Assembly (NCBI RefSeq): GCF_003025595.1
Contig: NZ_PYMI01000001.1
Coordinates: forward strand, 868,001-932,000
Direction of reading: 5' to 3'
DNA length: 64,000 nucleotides
Source of the DNA: Photobacterium ganghwense
GTDB taxonomy: Bacteria > Pseudomonadota > Gammaproteobacteria > Enterobacterales > Vibrionaceae
The notes under the pieces are model-generated. The model was not told where the DNA came from, searched no databases, and saw nothing but the letters and a program-made list of their open reading frames with translations. Each line of letters begins with the position of its first letter. Within the stretch, counting starts at the first letter, position 1. This document shows, in pieces, positions 46,147 to 56,627 of the stretch. Position numbers and translations under genes: made by a program.

Positions 46147-47466
46147 TCAGGAACCACTCAGAACCGAGCGCAGCATGTTGACGCACATATCATAAGGAAC
46201 CGATTCTTTCATCGATTGTTGCAGATACGCATCCAGTCTGGGTTTGAATGCGAATGCCTGATCAATGGCCTGATCCGTACCCGGTTTATAGGCACCGATA
46301 GACACCAAATCCTGATTTTTTCGGCAGATAGACAAAATCTGCCGTACTGCTTTTGACATCAGCATGTGCTCCTCGCTGACAATCGCCGGCATCACCCGGC
46401 TGACCGAGCGCTCTACATCAATAGCCGGGTAATGACCGGCATCCGCCATTTCCCGGGACAGCACAATGTGACCATCCAGAATTGCCCGCGCGGAATCGGC
46501 AATCGGATCCTGCAGATCATCACCTTCGGTTAACACGGTAAAAAAAGCAGTGATAGACCCCTGATGCTCGCCACCATTACCGGCACGTTCAACCAATGCC
46601 GGCAGTTTGGCAAAAACCGACGGCGGATAACCTTTGGTTGCCGGGGGCTCACCAACCGACAGGGCAATCTCCCGCTGTGCCTGGGCAAAGCGGGTCAGAG
46701 AATCCATTAACAGCAGCACATCCAGTCCCTGGTCACGAAAGTATTCCGCAATTGTCAGGGCTGTCTGGCAACCTTTTAACCGCATCAGCGGAGAGGCATC
46801 TGCCGGGGCCGCGATCACTACAGCCCGCTCGCGCCCCTCAGTACCGAGAATCTCATCAATAAATTCTTTTACCTCGCGACCACGCTCGCCGATCAGGCCC
46901 ACGACAACCACCTGAGCGGTCGTGCCCCTAGTCATCATTCCCAGCGTGACGGACTTACCGACCCCCGAACCGGCAAACAGGCCAATCCGCTGGCCTTTGC
47001 CGACCGTCAGCACACCATTGATGGCTTTCAGCCCGACATCCAGCGGTTCTTTGATCGGCTTACGGCTCAAGGGATTGATTGGGTCAGCGTTAAATGAAGC
47101 GCGCTCAGCGGTATAAATATCACCCAGCCCGTCAAGCGGGTTACCAACCCCGTCAATGACCCGCCCAAGCAGCTCCATCCCAACCGGCAGACCGGCAGCA
47201 TGCTGAATTGGTGTGACTCTGGCCCCGGGCATCACGCCGGTCAACTGTTCGCTCGGCATCAGGTACAGGGTCTCGCCGGAGAAGCCCACCACCTCAGCTT
47301 CCATCTCACCGTTGAGGGTTTCCACCCGGCACAGGCTGCCAACCGGAGCCCGACAGCCAATCGCTTCCAGAGTCAGGCCAACCACGCGAACCAAGCGGCC
47401 AGCGGCCACTGGGCGACAAGCCAGTTGGGAAGTTTGGTATCGGGAAAGACGCTCAGCCAGTGCCAT
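46147..47466 (-). CDS. fliI: Flagellar export ATPase FliI
   Basis: F1-like ATPase that helps load substrates to the export gate. 439 residues with Walker [31 protein letters not shown], Walker [21 protein letters not shown] and [18 protein letters not shown]-terminal beta barrel and C-terminal helical domain are complete. Two bases separate it from fliH. Confidence 0.97.
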   Translation of the reverse strand: MALAERLSRYQTSQLACRPVAAGRLVRVVGLTLEAIGCRAPVGSLCRVETLNGEMEAEVVGFSGETLYLMPSEQLTGVMPGARVTPIQHAAGLPVGMELLGRVIDGVGNPLDGLGDIYTAERASFNADPINPLSRKPIKEPLDVGLKAINGVLTVGKGQRIGLFAGSGVGKSVTLGMMTRGTTAQVVVVGLIGERGREVKEFIDEILGTEGRERAVVIAAPADASPLMRLKGCQTALTIAEYFRDQGLDVLLLMDSLTRFAQAQREIALSVGEPPATKGYPPSVFAKLPALVERAGNGGEHQGSITAFFTVLTEGDDLQDPIADSARAILDGHIVLSREMADAGHYPAIDVERSVSRVMPAIVSEEHMLMSKAVRQILSICRKNQDLVSIGAYKPGTDQAIDQAFAFKPRLDAYLQQSMKESVPYDMCVNMLRSVLSGS

Positions 47467-47468
47467 TA

Positions 47469-48278
47469 TCAGGCTCCATGCTGCGTGTGTTGCGTTGCAT
47501 TGACGCCTATGAATTGGGTCAGCAGATGGCGAATTCGCTCCTGAACGGGGAACTCCACCGTAGAGTCACCAGCCTGCACCACCAGATCGCCGCGATTTAA
47601 GGCGGGTTCAGCCTGAAGCTGCCATTGGCGTTCGGCCAGGCTCGCTTCACCATAGGCTTTTTTGATAACAGCGGCATCGTCTGGATGCAGTTGAATAATC
47701 ACGGTTTGATTGGCGATAGGCAGAGCGGCAATACCCTCGCGAAGAGTCTGAAGAATCACCTGAGAATTGGTATTCAGTTCCACCTGAATCAGCTCACGGG
47801 TCAGCCCGGTTACCAACCGGAGCAACTGCTGTTCAACATCATTGTCGACCTGCGCCAGCGGAGTCGAAAGCTTGTCCATCAGCTGGGTGAGTAATCCTAC
47901 CTGCTCCTGAATGCGTGCCTCGCCCTGTGTCAGCCCTTCTGCGAGCCCTTGTTCCAGGCCTTGCTGCTTACCCTGCTCCAGCCCTTCGCTTTGCCCCAGA
48001 GCAAAACCTTCAGCATGACCGGCCTCGCGACCTTCTAGCAGGCCTTCTTCGTAAGCCGACTGACGAATGGCTTCCAGATCAGCGGCGGTTAACGGTGGCG
48101 GTCCCTGCTCTTCCTCTTCAAGTTCGAGCGGCTCCACATGCCATTGCGGATCATAGTTCAGCGCATTCTCCGCCATCGACGACTGCTCGTCGCTGTAATC
48201 CGGATAAGCCCAGCGCTCCAGCTCCTGAGCCTGATGCTCAGATACTCGCAAAAAACCACGGCGGCGATCAGTCGACAT
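47469..48278 (-). CDS. fliH: Flagellar export ATPase regulator FliH
   Basis: Stator-like dimer that holds FliI in check and docks it to FliN. The N-terminus [21 protein letters not shown] carries the Trp-containing contact region. The middle has the glycine-rich helical repeats ([19 protein letters not shown] and [11 protein letters not shown]) that form the GxxxG stalk, and the C-terminal domain ends the protein. 269 residues. Thirty-one bases after fliG. Confidence 0.93.
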   Translation of the reverse strand: MSTDRRRGFLRVSEHQAQELERWAYPDYSDEQSSMAENALNYDPQWHVEPLELEEEEQGPPPLTAADLEAIRQSAYEEGLLEGREAGHAEGFALGQSEGLEQGKQQGLEQGLAEGLTQGEARIQEQVGLLTQLMDKLSTPLAQVDNDVEQQLLRLVTGLTRELIQVELNTNSQVILQTLREGIAALPIANQTVIIQLHPDDAAVIKKAYGEASLAERQWQLQAEPALNRGDLVVQAGDSTVEFPVQERIRHLLTQFIGVNATQHTQHGA

Positions 48279-48309
48279 TTATTTTCCTGTCAGTTTTCAG
48301 GTTATAGGA

Positions 48310-49350
48310 TCAGAGGAAATCGTCCTGACCACTGCCAGTCAGCATGAGTTCACCGGCATCAGACAGACGACGGGCAATTGACAGAATCTCTTTCTGAGCA
48401 GCTTCCACATCAGAGACCCGAATTGGTCCCATGGCTTCCAGATCGTCCTGCAGCATTTCAGCCGCACGCTTGGACATGTTACGCAGGATTTTTTCACGCA
48501 ACAGGTCATCCGCTCCTTTCAGGGCTTTCTGCAGCAGATCTTGCGGCACATCACGCAAAAGAGTCTGGATACCACGATCATCCACTTCCGCCAGGTTATC
48601 AAAGACGAACATCAAATCTTCAATCTGTGTCGCCATCTCTTCATCGTTCTCGCGGATCTGATCCATGAGCAGACCTTCAACATTGTTGTCGAGGTAGTTC
48701 ATGATTTCTGCCGCCGCCTTCAGGCCGCCAATTTTCGCCGCCTGAGCGCCGGCCTGACCGGCAAACTGTTTCTCCATGATATCATTCAGTTCATGCAGTG
48801 CCGCCGGCTGGACTTCTTCTAGGTTAGCAATACGCATCATCAGATCTAAACGAACCCGTTCAGGGAACTGTGCCAGAATCTCGGCCGATTGTTCCGGCTC
48901 AAGGTAAGACAGCACAATGGTCTGGATCTGCGGGTGCTCATTGTGAATGATGCTGGCCACCTGACGGGGATCCATCCATTTCAGGGAATCGAGCCCTTTC
49001 GAGCCGCTGCCCATCAGGATTTGATCCACCAGATTATTGGCCTTGTCTTCACCCAGCGCGGCAATCAGCGTATTGCGAACAAAGTCTTCACTGCCCATGC
49101 CGATGCTGGTGTATTTCTGAATATCTTCGAGAAAATGGCGATGTACGGCGGACACCTTGTCCTGGCTCAGATCAGCCATTGACGCCATGGCACCACCCAC
49201 CCGCTGTACCTGTTTAGGCTGCAAATGGCGAATAATGCTGGCGGCATCCTGTTCATTCAGGCTCAACAGCAAAATAGCCGCTTTTTCAGTCCCAGACAGA
49301 CTGTTGACGTCAAACTTTTTGTCTTCAGTGGTAGCGACTTCATTAGCCAT
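48310..49350 (-). CDS. fliG: Flagellar motor switch protein FliG
   Basis: C-ring protein that contacts the stator and converts ion flow into torque. N-terminal domain (LSGTEKAAILLLSLNEQDAAS), middle EHPQ motif in HNEHPQIQTIVLSYL, and C-terminal torque helix with charged residues (LMFVFDNLAEVDDRGIQTLLRD, and RAAEML-type KRAAEMLQDDLEAMGP). The ATG at 49350 (346 residues) is preferred because GGTGA sits 7 bases upstream. Overlaps the fliF stop. Confidence 0.97.
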   Translation of the reverse strand: MANEVATTEDKKFDVNSLSGTEKAAILLLSLNEQDAASIIRHLQPKQVQRVGGAMASMADLSQDKVSAVHRHFLEDIQKYTSIGMGSEDFVRNTLIAALGEDKANNLVDQILMGSGSKGLDSLKWMDPRQVASIIHNEHPQIQTIVLSYLEPEQSAEILAQFPERVRLDLMMRIANLEEVQPAALHELNDIMEKQFAGQAGAQAAKIGGLKAAAEIMNYLDNNVEGLLMDQIRENDEEMATQIEDLMFVFDNLAEVDDRGIQTLLRDVPQDLLQKALKGADDLLREKILRNMSKRAAEMLQDDLEAMGPIRVSDVEAAQKEILSIARRLSDAGELMLTGSGQDDFL

Positions 49351-51091
49351 CTTCATTCACCCAATTTTTCACAACTTGTGCCGCCAGATCCGGCTCGTTA
49401 GCAACCAGTGCCCGCACCGCTTTCAGCAGATCCTCATCTTTGTGCAGGTTCGGCAGGTCGAGCGTGCTGCTGCTCAGCTCCAGCACGTCACCGCCATCCA
49501 ATTCACTACCGATAAGGTCAATCCGATCATTGTCACCGCCCATCAGTGGCATGCCATTTTCATCAAGTGGCGTACCGTCTGCGGCCTGATTCGGATACAG
49601 CAGCTTGCGCATCGCCGGACGCACCATGACCAACATGACAACAGCAATCACCAGTGCGGCAGCCAGCCAGCGAACCCAGGTACTGAAGTTCGGATGCTCC
49701 CAAATTGGCAGATCGGAAACCTGAATGTCTTCCGGCTCGGCAAACGGCACAGAAATCACTTCCAGCATGTCACCGCGGGCCTCCGAAAAGCCCACCCCAC
49801 CTTTCAGCAGGCGGCTGATTTTCGCCAGCTCGGCTTCACTGAGCGGTATCCGGGTCATTTCACCACTTTCCGGATCCAGTACAGATTTATAATCAATAGC
49901 AACAGAAACCGTCTGACGCTGAATACTGCCGGATTGCGCCCGCTTATGGCGAATAGTGGTATCCAGTTCATAGTTACGGGTGGCTTCGCGGTGTACCGAG
50001 CCATTGTTTGCATTTTTACCCGACTGCAGTTTGGCGACATCTTCCGGAATCGAGCTGTCTGCAGGCGGCTGGTTGCTCAGCGCGCCGGGAATACCGGCCA
50101 CCATGCTACCGTTGTTGTAATCTTCCAGCGTGTATTCACTGCGGGTCGCCGAGGTCGCCGGGTCGTACTGCTTGCGGGTTTCTTCCACCGCGCTGAAATC
50201 CATCGATACATCCACCTGGGACGTATATTTCCCCAGTCCCAGTACAGGGATCAGGATGGCATCGATTTTATCCCGCAGGGCCTGCTCCTGCTTGCGTTCC
50301 AGCTCATACTCTTTGCGCCGGGCGGTCGCCGCCGGGTCTTCGGTTCCTGAACTGAGCAAACGACCGTGCTGATCAGTCACGGTAACACGGGTCGGTTTGA
50401 GCCCCGGCACCGCCGTGGACACCATGTCGACAATTGAATCCACTTCCTGCTGGCCCAGCGTTGCACCGCTGCCCAGCGTCAGAAAGACAGTGGCTGATGC
50501 TTCCTGGTTATGACGCACAAATACGCTCTGTTTTGGCATCGCCAACAACACCTGCGCTTTGCGGACCTGACGGATTTGTTCGATGGCACGGGCCAGCTGG
50601 CGCTCACGACTTAGCTTAAGACGCTCCTGCTCAAGCCGTTGCGACACGCCGAAACCCATGTCTTTCAGCAGGATATCATCGCCTTCTGCGGTCGTCTGAT
50701 TGAGCCCGGCCCGGGTCATCTCCAGCTTAATCGAGGAATAATTATCGGCAGGCACCCGGATGGTGTTGCCTTCCAGGGTGTAAACAATTTTTTTCTGATC
50801 AAAATGATCGAGAATAGGTATCAGCTCAGCCGTTTCAAACGTGCCTAACGGACGCATCTCCGGCTCTTTCAGCCAGGAGATAACCAGCACAATCAAGGCC
50901 ACGCAGATCGCCACTGACAAGACCAGAATCACCTGACGCAGAAGATCGAGGTTGCCCAGCATGCTGTCTACACGCGAAACACTCTTTTCTTCCGCATCCG
51001 GGTTCTGCATATCCAGGCTATCATTCGACAACGCCGGTGTAGATGCCTGCCCAGCCACAGCTAGCTCATTGTTTGAAGACGAATCCGACAC
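49343..51091 (-). CDS. fliF: Flagellar MS-ring protein FliF
   Basis: Inner-membrane ring that founds the basal body. 582 residues with two membrane helices (about 51-71 and 466-488), ring-building motifs between them (VLLAMPKQSVFV, AVPGLKPTRVTVTDQHGRLL) and a cytoplasmic C-terminal helix that binds FliG (LKAVRALVANEPDLAAQVVKNW, as two segments). Typical length for Vibrio. Fifteen bases after fliE. Confidence 0.97.
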   Translation of the reverse strand: MSDSSSNNELAVAGQASTPALSNDSLDMQNPDAEEKSVSRVDSMLGNLDLLRQVILVLSVAICVALIVLVISWLKEPEMRPLGTFETAELIPILDHFDQKKIVYTLEGNTIRVPADNYSSIKLEMTRAGLNQTTAEGDDILLKDMGFGVSQRLEQERLKLSRERQLARAIEQIRQVRKAQVLLAMPKQSVFVRHNQEASATVFLTLGSGATLGQQEVDSIVDMVSTAVPGLKPTRVTVTDQHGRLLSSGTEDPAATARRKEYELERKQEQALRDKIDAILIPVLGLGKYTSQVDVSMDFSAVEETRKQYDPATSATRSEYTLEDYNNGSMVAGIPGALSNQPPADSSIPEDVAKLQSGKNANNGSVHREATRNYELDTTIRHKRAQSGSIQRQTVSVAIDYKSVLDPESGEMTRIPLSEAELAKISRLLKGGVGFSEARGDMLEVISVPFAEPEDIQVSDLPIWEHPNFSTWVRWLAAALVIAVVMLVMVRPAMRKLLYPNQAADGTPLDENGMPLMGGDNDRIDLIGSELDGGDVLELSSSTLDLPNLHKDEDLLKAVRALVANEPDLAAQVVKNWVNEDG

Positions 51092-51106
51092 TCAATAATT
51101 CCTGAT

Positions 51107-51418
51107 TTATACCGGCATGTTCATTAATTCTTTGTAGGCCTCAACCATTTTGTTCCGCACCTGCACGGTTGCTTCAAAGGCCACACTGGATTTGTTGCGG
51201 GCAATCATAACGTCAGACAGAGAAACACTGCGGTCTCCCTGATCAAATCGCGTCGCCAGCTCGCTGGACTGCGACTGCAGACCGTTGACGTTTTTAATGG
51301 CATTGCCCAGCAACGCGCCGAAATCTTCACTGACTTGCTGTGCTGAGGCAGGCTTGTTGGCATTGCTGGCCTCCAGTTTCATTGCCTGGAGTTCCGCCTG
51401 AAGTCCGTTTACTTTCAT
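51107..51418 (-). CDS. fliE: Flagellar hook-basal body adaptor FliE
   Basis: Joins the MS ring to the rod and is the first protein exported. 103 residues with the conserved DFGALLGNAIKNVNGLQ, SLSDVMIARNKSSVAFEA and VRNKMVEAYKELMNMPV. First gene of the fliEFGHIJ run; AAGGAGAG lies before the ATG. A sigma-54 promoter is expected in the 91-base gap, but I found none with correct spacing. Confidence 0.96.
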   Translation of the reverse strand: MKVNGLQAELQAMKLEASNANKPASAQQVSEDFGALLGNAIKNVNGLQSQSSELATRFDQGDRSVSLSDVMIARNKSSVAFEATVQVRNKMVEAYKELMNMPV

Positions 51419-51509
51419 CTTCTCTCCTTACAAATCAGTCTAATTCTTATTGAAATCAACATTCTAAATAAATAATGGTAATGGCAAAACAACAGCATCA
51501 TTACGCCGG

Positions 51510-52913
51510 TTAAACTGGGATATCGATTCCAGCATCACGCATTTTTGCCAACTTATAGCGAAGGGTTCGTGGGCTGATCCCCAGTCTTTCTGCGACATCT
51601 TTCCGGCTGCCATCGCAGGCACGAATGGTTTCTAGAATAATCGAAAACTCCTGCTCCCGCAGCTCATTTCCTAGGCCATCAGCAGGCACCGCTGTCGAGA
51701 AAACCGCACTGCACTTTTCCTGAACAGGCATCACATCCGGAATCACTGCCTGCTCAATGGTCGATTGCAAGTCACAGGCATCCAGCCAGTCCAGCCCTTC
51801 CAGCAGAATATCAGCTGCGGTAATGTACTGCCCCTGACACAGAATCAGCGCACGCTGGACGACATTATCCAGCTCCCGGACATTTCCCGGCCAGCTGTAG
51901 CGTCGCAGTTTAGCCAGGGCATCACCCGCAATCTCCGGCAAGGCCAGCCCCTGCTTTTTGCAGTGGCGATCCAGTAGAAACTGAGCCAATGGCTCGATAT
52001 CGCCCGGACGATCAGCCAGCGCCGGCCACGCCAGCGGAAACACATTGAGCCGGTAATATAAGTCCTCGCGAAAATGCCCGTCCGTGACATACTGCTTCAG
52101 GTCACGGTTGCTGGTCGCCAGAACTCGTACATCCAGCTTGATACTTTTACGGCTGCCCAGACGTTCTACTTCTCTTTCCTGCAGCACGCGCAGCAGTTTG
52201 ACCTGAAGATTCAGGTCCATCTCGCTGATTTCATCCAGCAAAATCGTCCCGCCCTGCGCCTGCTCAAATTTACCCGGACAAGCCTGGACAGCACCGGTAA
52301 ACGCCCCTTTCTCGTAGCCAAACAGCGTGGCTTCCAGCATGTTGTCCGGTATTGCCGCGCAGTTGATAGCGACAAATGGGCCATCACTACGTGCCGAATG
52401 ATCGTGAATATAGCGGGACATGACTTCTTTGCCCGAACCGCTTGGGCCAAGGATAAGCACGCTGGCATCCGTTTTGGCTACTCTTTCCGCCAACGCCAGC
52501 AGCTTACGGGATTTTTCGTCTGCCACTACCGCGGAGGTAGATTCCGTCTTAACCGGTGCATAACGGCCAATCATGTTAAGCAGCACTTCCGGGGCAAAAG
52601 GCTTGGCCATGTAGTCGATGGCACCGTCCTTCATAGCTGACACGGCATCTTCAATATTGGCGTATGCCGTCATCAGCAACACCGGCAATTTCGGCCAGTG
52701 CTGCTTGATACTACGCAGCAGGCTGAGCCCGTCCATGCCTGCCATTTGAACATCCGACACGACGATATCAACCGGCTCCGATTTCAGCAGTAGCAATGCC
52801 TGCTCGGCACTCTCTGCTTCCAGCCATTGGTAACCTGCCAGAGCAAGTGTATCGACCAGGGCCTCGCGCAGTCCCTCATCATCTTCAACGACTAAGACAC
52901 GGCTCTGATTCAT
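51510..52913 (-). CDS. flrC: Flagellar sigma-54 activator FlrC
   Basis: Response regulator phosphorylated by FlrB that turns on middle flagellar (class III) promoters. Receiver domain with phospho-acceptor D54 in VVSDVQMAGMDG. AAA domain with GPSGSGKEVMSRYIHD, the sigma-54 contact loop GAFTGA (in [12 protein letters not shown]) and GTILLDEISEMDL. C-terminal Fis-type helix-turn-helix (RKDVAERLGISPRTLRYKLA). 467 residues. Overlaps flrB by 4 bases. Confidence 0.97.
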   Translation of the reverse strand: MNQSRVLVVEDDEGLREALVDTLALAGYQWLEAESAEQALLLLKSEPVDIVVSDVQMAGMDGLSLLRSIKQHWPKLPVLLMTAYANIEDAVSAMKDGAIDYMAKPFAPEVLLNMIGRYAPVKTESTSAVVADEKSRKLLALAERVAKTDASVLILGPSGSGKEVMSRYIHDHSARSDGPFVAINCAAIPDNMLEATLFGYEKGAFTGAVQACPGKFEQAQGGTILLDEISEMDLNLQVKLLRVLQEREVERLGSRKSIKLDVRVLATSNRDLKQYVTDGHFREDLYYRLNVFPLAWPALADRPGDIEPLAQFLLDRHCKKQGLALPEIAGDALAKLRRYSWPGNVRELDNVVQRALILCQGQYITAADILLEGLDWLDACDLQSTIEQAVIPDVMPVQEKCSAVFSTAVPADGLGNELREQEFSIILETIRACDGSRKDVAERLGISPRTLRYKLAKMRDAGIDIPV

Positions 52914-53989
52914 AACATAACTCCTGTTTCTGACGTATCGGGTTGATGCGCGTAAGAAGATGACGCAGCATCAGGGACAGGCAAAGAAAGGGTAAAACAG
53001 GCACCATTACCTGGTTCAGAAGACACCCTCATCGTTCCCTTGTGAGCATTGACGACCATCTGGACCACAGCCAGACCCAATCCGGTGCCCTGTTTGCGGG
53101 TCGTAAAGAATGGCTCCAGGATTTTTTGCTGCAGCTCGGCGGAGATCCCCGGGCCATTATCCAGCACGGCAATATGAATTCGATCATCTTGTTGTAGTAC
53201 ATGCACCGCAACACGGCAGCCTTTACCCGCCATTTGGACCGCATTGATAATCAGGTTGCTAAGGGCATTCGCCAGCGCGTTCACATTACCGACCAAAACA
53301 TGTGATTCATCATCACAGTCAATGCTGAAATCCACCTGTTTTTGCATTACCAACGCTTCAACCATCGTTTCCAGTTCGTTCAACAGTGCTTCCACGGTAA
53401 ACCGTTCGATCACTTTGTTGTCGCCACCTTTGGCGAACAGCAACATATCATTGACTTGTTTTTCAAGATCATGGAGGCGGTCGACCAGTTTGGCCTGAAA
53501 GCGATCTCGGGTAGCTGGAGCCAGATTCGGAGCCCCCAAATTAGAGGCATACAACATGGCACTGGACAAAGGGGTACGCACCTGATGAGCTAAGGAAGCA
53601 ACCATTTTTCCCAGTGACGACAGTCGCTGCATTTCACTGATTCGCGACTGGAGTAGTCGGGTTTCCGTCATATCAGTAATAAAAATCAACTGCCCGCTCG
53701 CTGTGGCAGAAATAGCCAGTCTGACACGGCGACCGTTTCGTAGTGACACTTCATGACCGTCGTCTTCTCGGGGCGCAAAGGCACGCTGAATGACCTCAAC
53801 CCATTTCACGCCCACCAGCGGTTCACCCAGAAGGCGGCAGGCTTCGGGATTCGCTTCGCTGACTTTGCCGGCTGAATCGAGGAAAATCACGCCTGAAGGC
53901 ATGACATCAAGTGCTTGTTGGTATCGGGCGACCTGCTGCGACATCGTGTCGAGCGAGGCGTCTTTGTTGTCCATCAAATCCCTGGCCAT
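52910..53989 (-). CDS. flrB: Flagellar sensor kinase FlrB
   Basis: Soluble histidine kinase paired with FlrC. A PAS-like domain (about 15-115), the H-box SLAHQVRTPLSSAML with the phospho-His, N-box NLIINAVQM, and the G-boxes LDNGPGIS and QGTGLGLAVVQMV. No membrane helix, so the signal is cytoplasmic, as in Vibrio. Start could be ATG 53989 or ATG 53974; the latter has AGGGA 4 bases upstream and may be the true one. A sigma-54 promoter lies at 54020-54035. Confidence 0.95.
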   Translation of the reverse strand: MARDLMDNKDASLDTMSQQVARYQQALDVMPSGVIFLDSAGKVSEANPEACRLLGEPLVGVKWVEVIQRAFAPREDDGHEVSLRNGRRVRLAISATASGQLIFITDMTETRLLQSRISEMQRLSSLGKMVASLAHQVRTPLSSAMLYASNLGAPNLAPATRDRFQAKLVDRLHDLEKQVNDMLLFAKGGDNKVIERFTVEALLNELETMVEALVMQKQVDFSIDCDDESHVLVGNVNALANALSNLIINAVQMAGKGCRVAVHVLQQDDRIHIAVLDNGPGISAELQQKILEPFFTTRKQGTGLGLAVVQMVVNAHKGTMRVSSEPGNGACFTLSLPVPDAASSSYAHQPDTSETGVML

Positions 53990-54019
53990 ACTGACTTTTT
54001 ATTAGTAGGTGTTTTCTTT

Positions 54020-54035
54020 AGCATTTTTCGTGCCA
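54020..54035 (-). promoter_or_regulatory. Sigma-54 promoter of flrBC
   Basis: TGGCACGAAAAATGCT on the minus strand: perfect -24 TGGCACG, 10-base GG-GC spacing and a near-perfect -12. RNA start predicted near 54010. It should be driven by FlrA. Confidence 0.85.
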
Positions 54036-54077
54036 ATAAAAAACAATAAGATTCAGTATGTTATAATGACCAGAAAC

Positions 54078-54115
54078 AAAAACAGCGATGTCAGTATTTT
54101 GACACCGCTGTTTTT
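54078..54115. terminator. Terminator after flrA (hairpin with A/T flanks)
   Basis: AAAAACAGCG-A-TGTCA pairs with TGACA-C-CGCTGTTTTT around a 6-base loop, with one mismatch. T run on both strands. Lies between flrA (ends 54173) and the flrB promoter, separating the two transcripts. Confidence 0.85.
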
Positions 54116-54172
54116 AAATAGGCACTGCTTATTGTCGCGAACTTCTGCTATCCGCTCACTCAATACATTGTC

Positions 54173-55630
54173 TTAGCGAATTTCTTCTTTGTTTAGACCG
54201 TATTTACGCATTTTTTCAACCAGAGTCGTACGACGCATTCCCAGCATATCCGCCGCTCGCGCCACGACGCCGCTTTGCGCTTCCAGCGCCTGACGAATCA
54301 TATCAACTTCCAGCTCTGCCAGCATTTCCTTCAGATTCAAACCTTCAGGTGGCAGCCCGCTCAGGCTTAGGGTCTCTTCCGGTTCGCGGCTGTCTGTCGC
54401 AAACATGTCAGCCAGTGCCGCACGCTCCTGATCTTCAAGCGACAGGAAGTTTTCTTCCGGCTGGAACTCCGGCAAATCACAATAGCGGTACTTCATCGGC
54501 AGGTGGTTAACGTCAACCATCTCGCCCGGATAAAGAATGATCAGGCGTTCAACCAGATTCGCCAGTTCACGAATGTTACCCGGCCAGTCGTGATCCATCA
54601 GCGAGGTAATCGCACGCGGGGTAAAGTAAACCGGCTTCGCCCCTTCAGCTTCCATTCGAGCCAAAAGTTCCTGAAGCAGCAGCGGGATGTCTTCAATACG
54701 ACCGCGCAGGGCGGGCATTTCAATTGGGAAGACGTTCAGGCGATAGTAAAGATCTTCACGGAAAGTATTGTCGCTGATCATCTCTTCCAGGTTGCGGTGT
54801 GTCGCTGCGACAATTCGCACATTGGCTTTGATGGTTTCCGTGCCACCGACGCGCTCAAAACAACGTTCCTGAAGGACCCGAAGTAGTTTCACCTGCATGG
54901 ACATTGGCATATCGCCAATCTCGTCCAGGAACAGAGTGCCGCCTTCAGCCAGTTCAAAGCGACCTTTACGGGCAGAAATCGCACCGGTAAATGCCCCTTT
55001 CTCATGGCCAAACAGTTCACTTTCCAACAGATCCGGCGGGATAGCCCCACAGTTAACCGGAACAAACGGGCCTTTACCACGGTTGGAATGATAATGAATG
55101 TTTCGTGCCACTACTTCTTTTCCGGTGCCGGATTCCCCTAGTATCAGAACACTGGCTTCCGTCGTCGAAACCTGTTCAATAAGATGGCGGATCTCACTGA
55201 TCGCTTCACTGCGACCCACCATTGAGCGAAATAAGGTGTTCTTTCGTCCCAACTGAGGCGCCTGAAACGCACGTTTGCCTAGAAATTCCTGGCAGTGACG
55301 GAATGCATTGGTCAACTGACTGTAGTTAAGTGGTAGCTCAAGGTTTCCGACATAATTTGGCAGCCCCGCTAACGCCTGTTCGTGACCAGACAAAGCAATG
55401 ACCGGGATATGATTATTGATGCGAAGGAAGTCCAGGATTCTGCTGACCGCTTTATCGGCTTTGATATTACCCAGTAAACAGGCACCCCAAGCATTTCCCC
55501 ACACAGAATTATCGATCTCTTCAGAGGATAAAGTGACATGTTGTTCACCGAGAAAGTTCAATATGACACTAAAATCGTGGCGATACTGCTGATCATCATC
55601 AATAACGAGGGTTTTTGCTAAACCTTGCAT
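54173..55630 (-). CDS. flrA: Master flagellar activator FlrA (FleQ family)
   Basis: Sigma-54 activator at the top of the cascade; in Vibrio it binds c-di-GMP, which switches it off. N-terminal FleQ-type receiver that lacks the phospho-Asp (the strand reads ACLLGNI). AAA domain with [21 protein letters not shown] in [12 protein letters not shown], and [14 protein letters not shown]-terminal helix-turn-helix ([20 protein letters not shown]). 485 residues, normal. Its promoter should be in 55631-55732, where a TGGCA-CCC-TGCCA inverted repeat sits at 55666-55678. Confidence 0.96.
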   Translation of the reverse strand: MQGLAKTLVIDDDQQYRHDFSVILNFLGEQHVTLSSEEIDNSVWGNAWGACLLGNIKADKAVSRILDFLRINNHIPVIALSGHEQALAGLPNYVGNLELPLNYSQLTNAFRHCQEFLGKRAFQAPQLGRKNTLFRSMVGRSEAISEIRHLIEQVSTTEASVLILGESGTGKEVVARNIHYHSNRGKGPFVPVNCGAIPPDLLESELFGHEKGAFTGAISARKGRFELAEGGTLFLDEIGDMPMSMQVKLLRVLQERCFERVGGTETIKANVRIVAATHRNLEEMISDNTFREDLYYRLNVFPIEMPALRGRIEDIPLLLQELLARMEAEGAKPVYFTPRAITSLMDHDWPGNIRELANLVERLIILYPGEMVDVNHLPMKYRYCDLPEFQPEENFLSLEDQERAALADMFATDSREPEETLSLSGLPPEGLNLKEMLAELEVDMIRQALEAQSGVVARAADMLGMRRTTLVEKMRKYGLNKEEIR

Positions 55631-55665
55631 AGGAAAGATATTGCCTGTCTGTAATTATCTAATCG

Positions 55666-55678
55666 TGGCACCCTGCCA
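55666..55678. promoter_or_regulatory. Inverted repeat TGGCA-CCC-TGCCA upstream of flrA
   Basis: A 5-bp inverted repeat 36 bases before flrA, in the region that must hold its promoter. It may be an operator. It is not a sigma-54 site, as the GG-GC spacing is wrong. Confidence 0.3.
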
Positions 55679-55717
55679 AACGGATAAAATCCTACAACGT
55701 TAATCGCGAATTTTCGT

Positions 55718-55755
55718 TTATAAAAATAAGATGGTTGCCAGGTAAATTGGCAACC
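55718..55755 (-). terminator. Rho-independent terminator of the flaG-fliD-fliT-fliS transcript
   Basis: GGTTGCCA, a 7-base loop and TGGCAACC form a perfect 8-bp stem (55733-55755). On the minus strand it is followed by a T-rich stretch (ATCTTATTTTTATAA). It is 123 bases past the fliS stop and before the flrA promoter. Confidence 0.75.
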
Positions 55756-55877
55756 ATTGTAATCAATGTACAGTAGAAGGCAACTGACTTCCCTCAAAGT
55801 GAGAGACCAGTACAAATGAAGGGGCTTTTGCCGTGCAACAATAGGAATATTTGTCACACGGCGAGGTTAGCCATACA

Positions 55878-56291
55878 TTAACCGGCGTTTTCGGCCTGTT
55901 CAGTGGCATAATGGTACTCTGCCGGGATTTGATCCCAGGCTGATTTAATTTCACTGAGCAGTGAAATTACTTCCGCAATTTTCTCCGGATCGTTGTTCAG
56001 ATTTGCGTCAAGGATATGACGCATCATGAAATCGTAGAGGCGATCCAAATTAACAGCAACGTCACCACCATCAGACATTGAAAGTGTTTCACGCAGACTG
56101 CTGATGATTTCCAGGGCTTTATTCAGGCGCTCACCTTTGGCCGCCATATTCCCCTGCTCCATTGCCGCTTTACCCTGAACCAGGCGTTCAATGGCTCCGG
56201 CCATCAACATCTGTACGATGCGATGTGGTGAAGCACTGGCTAGCTGAGAGTTTACCGATACTTGCTTGTAGGCCTGAAGGGAACCACGCAT
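55878..56291 (-). CDS. fliS: Flagellin export chaperone FliS
   Basis: Binds the flagellin C-terminus and keeps it unfolded for export. 137 residues, helical, with the N-terminal YKQVSVNSQLASASPHRIVQMLM and the conserved ALEIISSLRETL and LNLL-like DRLYDFMMRHI. Fourteen bases after fliT. Confidence 0.95.
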   Translation of the reverse strand: MRGSLQAYKQVSVNSQLASASPHRIVQMLMAGAIERLVQGKAAMEQGNMAAKGERLNKALEIISSLRETLSMSDGGDVAVNLDRLYDFMMRHILDANLNNDPEKIAEVISLLSEIKSAWDQIPAEYHYATEQAENAG

Positions 56292-56305
56292 GATAATTTC
56301 CTAAT

Positions 56306-56599
56306 TTATTTTTGATACATTTGATAAATCGACACTGATTTTTTGCCTTTTTTGGCAATCAACAGCTTCTCTTTAATACGGGAACGGTTTTGCTCCAGCA
56401 GATGCTTAATTTCCCGAGTACGCTGCTGTACCTCATCAAATTTTTGACGGGTCAGCGTTTTTTCATCTGCAAGGATAGTTTTCACCATCTCATGACGAGC
56501 AGCCACCAACGTCTGTAGCTGCTCCGGAAATTCTTCCGGGTATTCTTCCATTACAACCATCGCTTTAATACGATGCTCAAGCTGATGTAGTTCTTTCAT
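56306..56599 (-). CDS. FliT/FlaI-like flagellar chaperone
   Basis: Small helical protein of 97 residues between fliD and fliS, the place of fliT (called flaI in Vibrio). It has LEHRIKAMVVMEEYPEEFPEQL and a long basic C-terminal helix (IKHLLEQNRSRIKEKL). In other bacteria FliT holds FliD and regulates FlhDC. Here there is no FlhDC, so a FliD chaperone role is likely. The assignment rests mainly on position, size and helix content. Confidence 0.75.
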   Translation of the reverse strand: MKELHQLEHRIKAMVVMEEYPEEFPEQLQTLVAARHEMVKTILADEKTLTRQKFDEVQQRTREIKHLLEQNRSRIKEKLLIAKKGKKSVSIYQMYQK

Positions 56600-56627
56600 G
56601 GTCTTACCTTACTGAGAGCAACACGTT

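Noticed and set aside
49157-50350. 397-codon plus-strand ORF opposite fliG and fliF
   Set aside because: Long antisense frame due to the codon bias of fliF; no ribosome site or protein family. The same holds for the 282-codon ORF opposite fliM.
51482-51497. Sigma-54-like sequence TGGCAAAACAACAGCA on the plus strand
   Set aside because: It would drive antisense RNA into flrC, away from fliE, and both boxes are weak. Probably chance.
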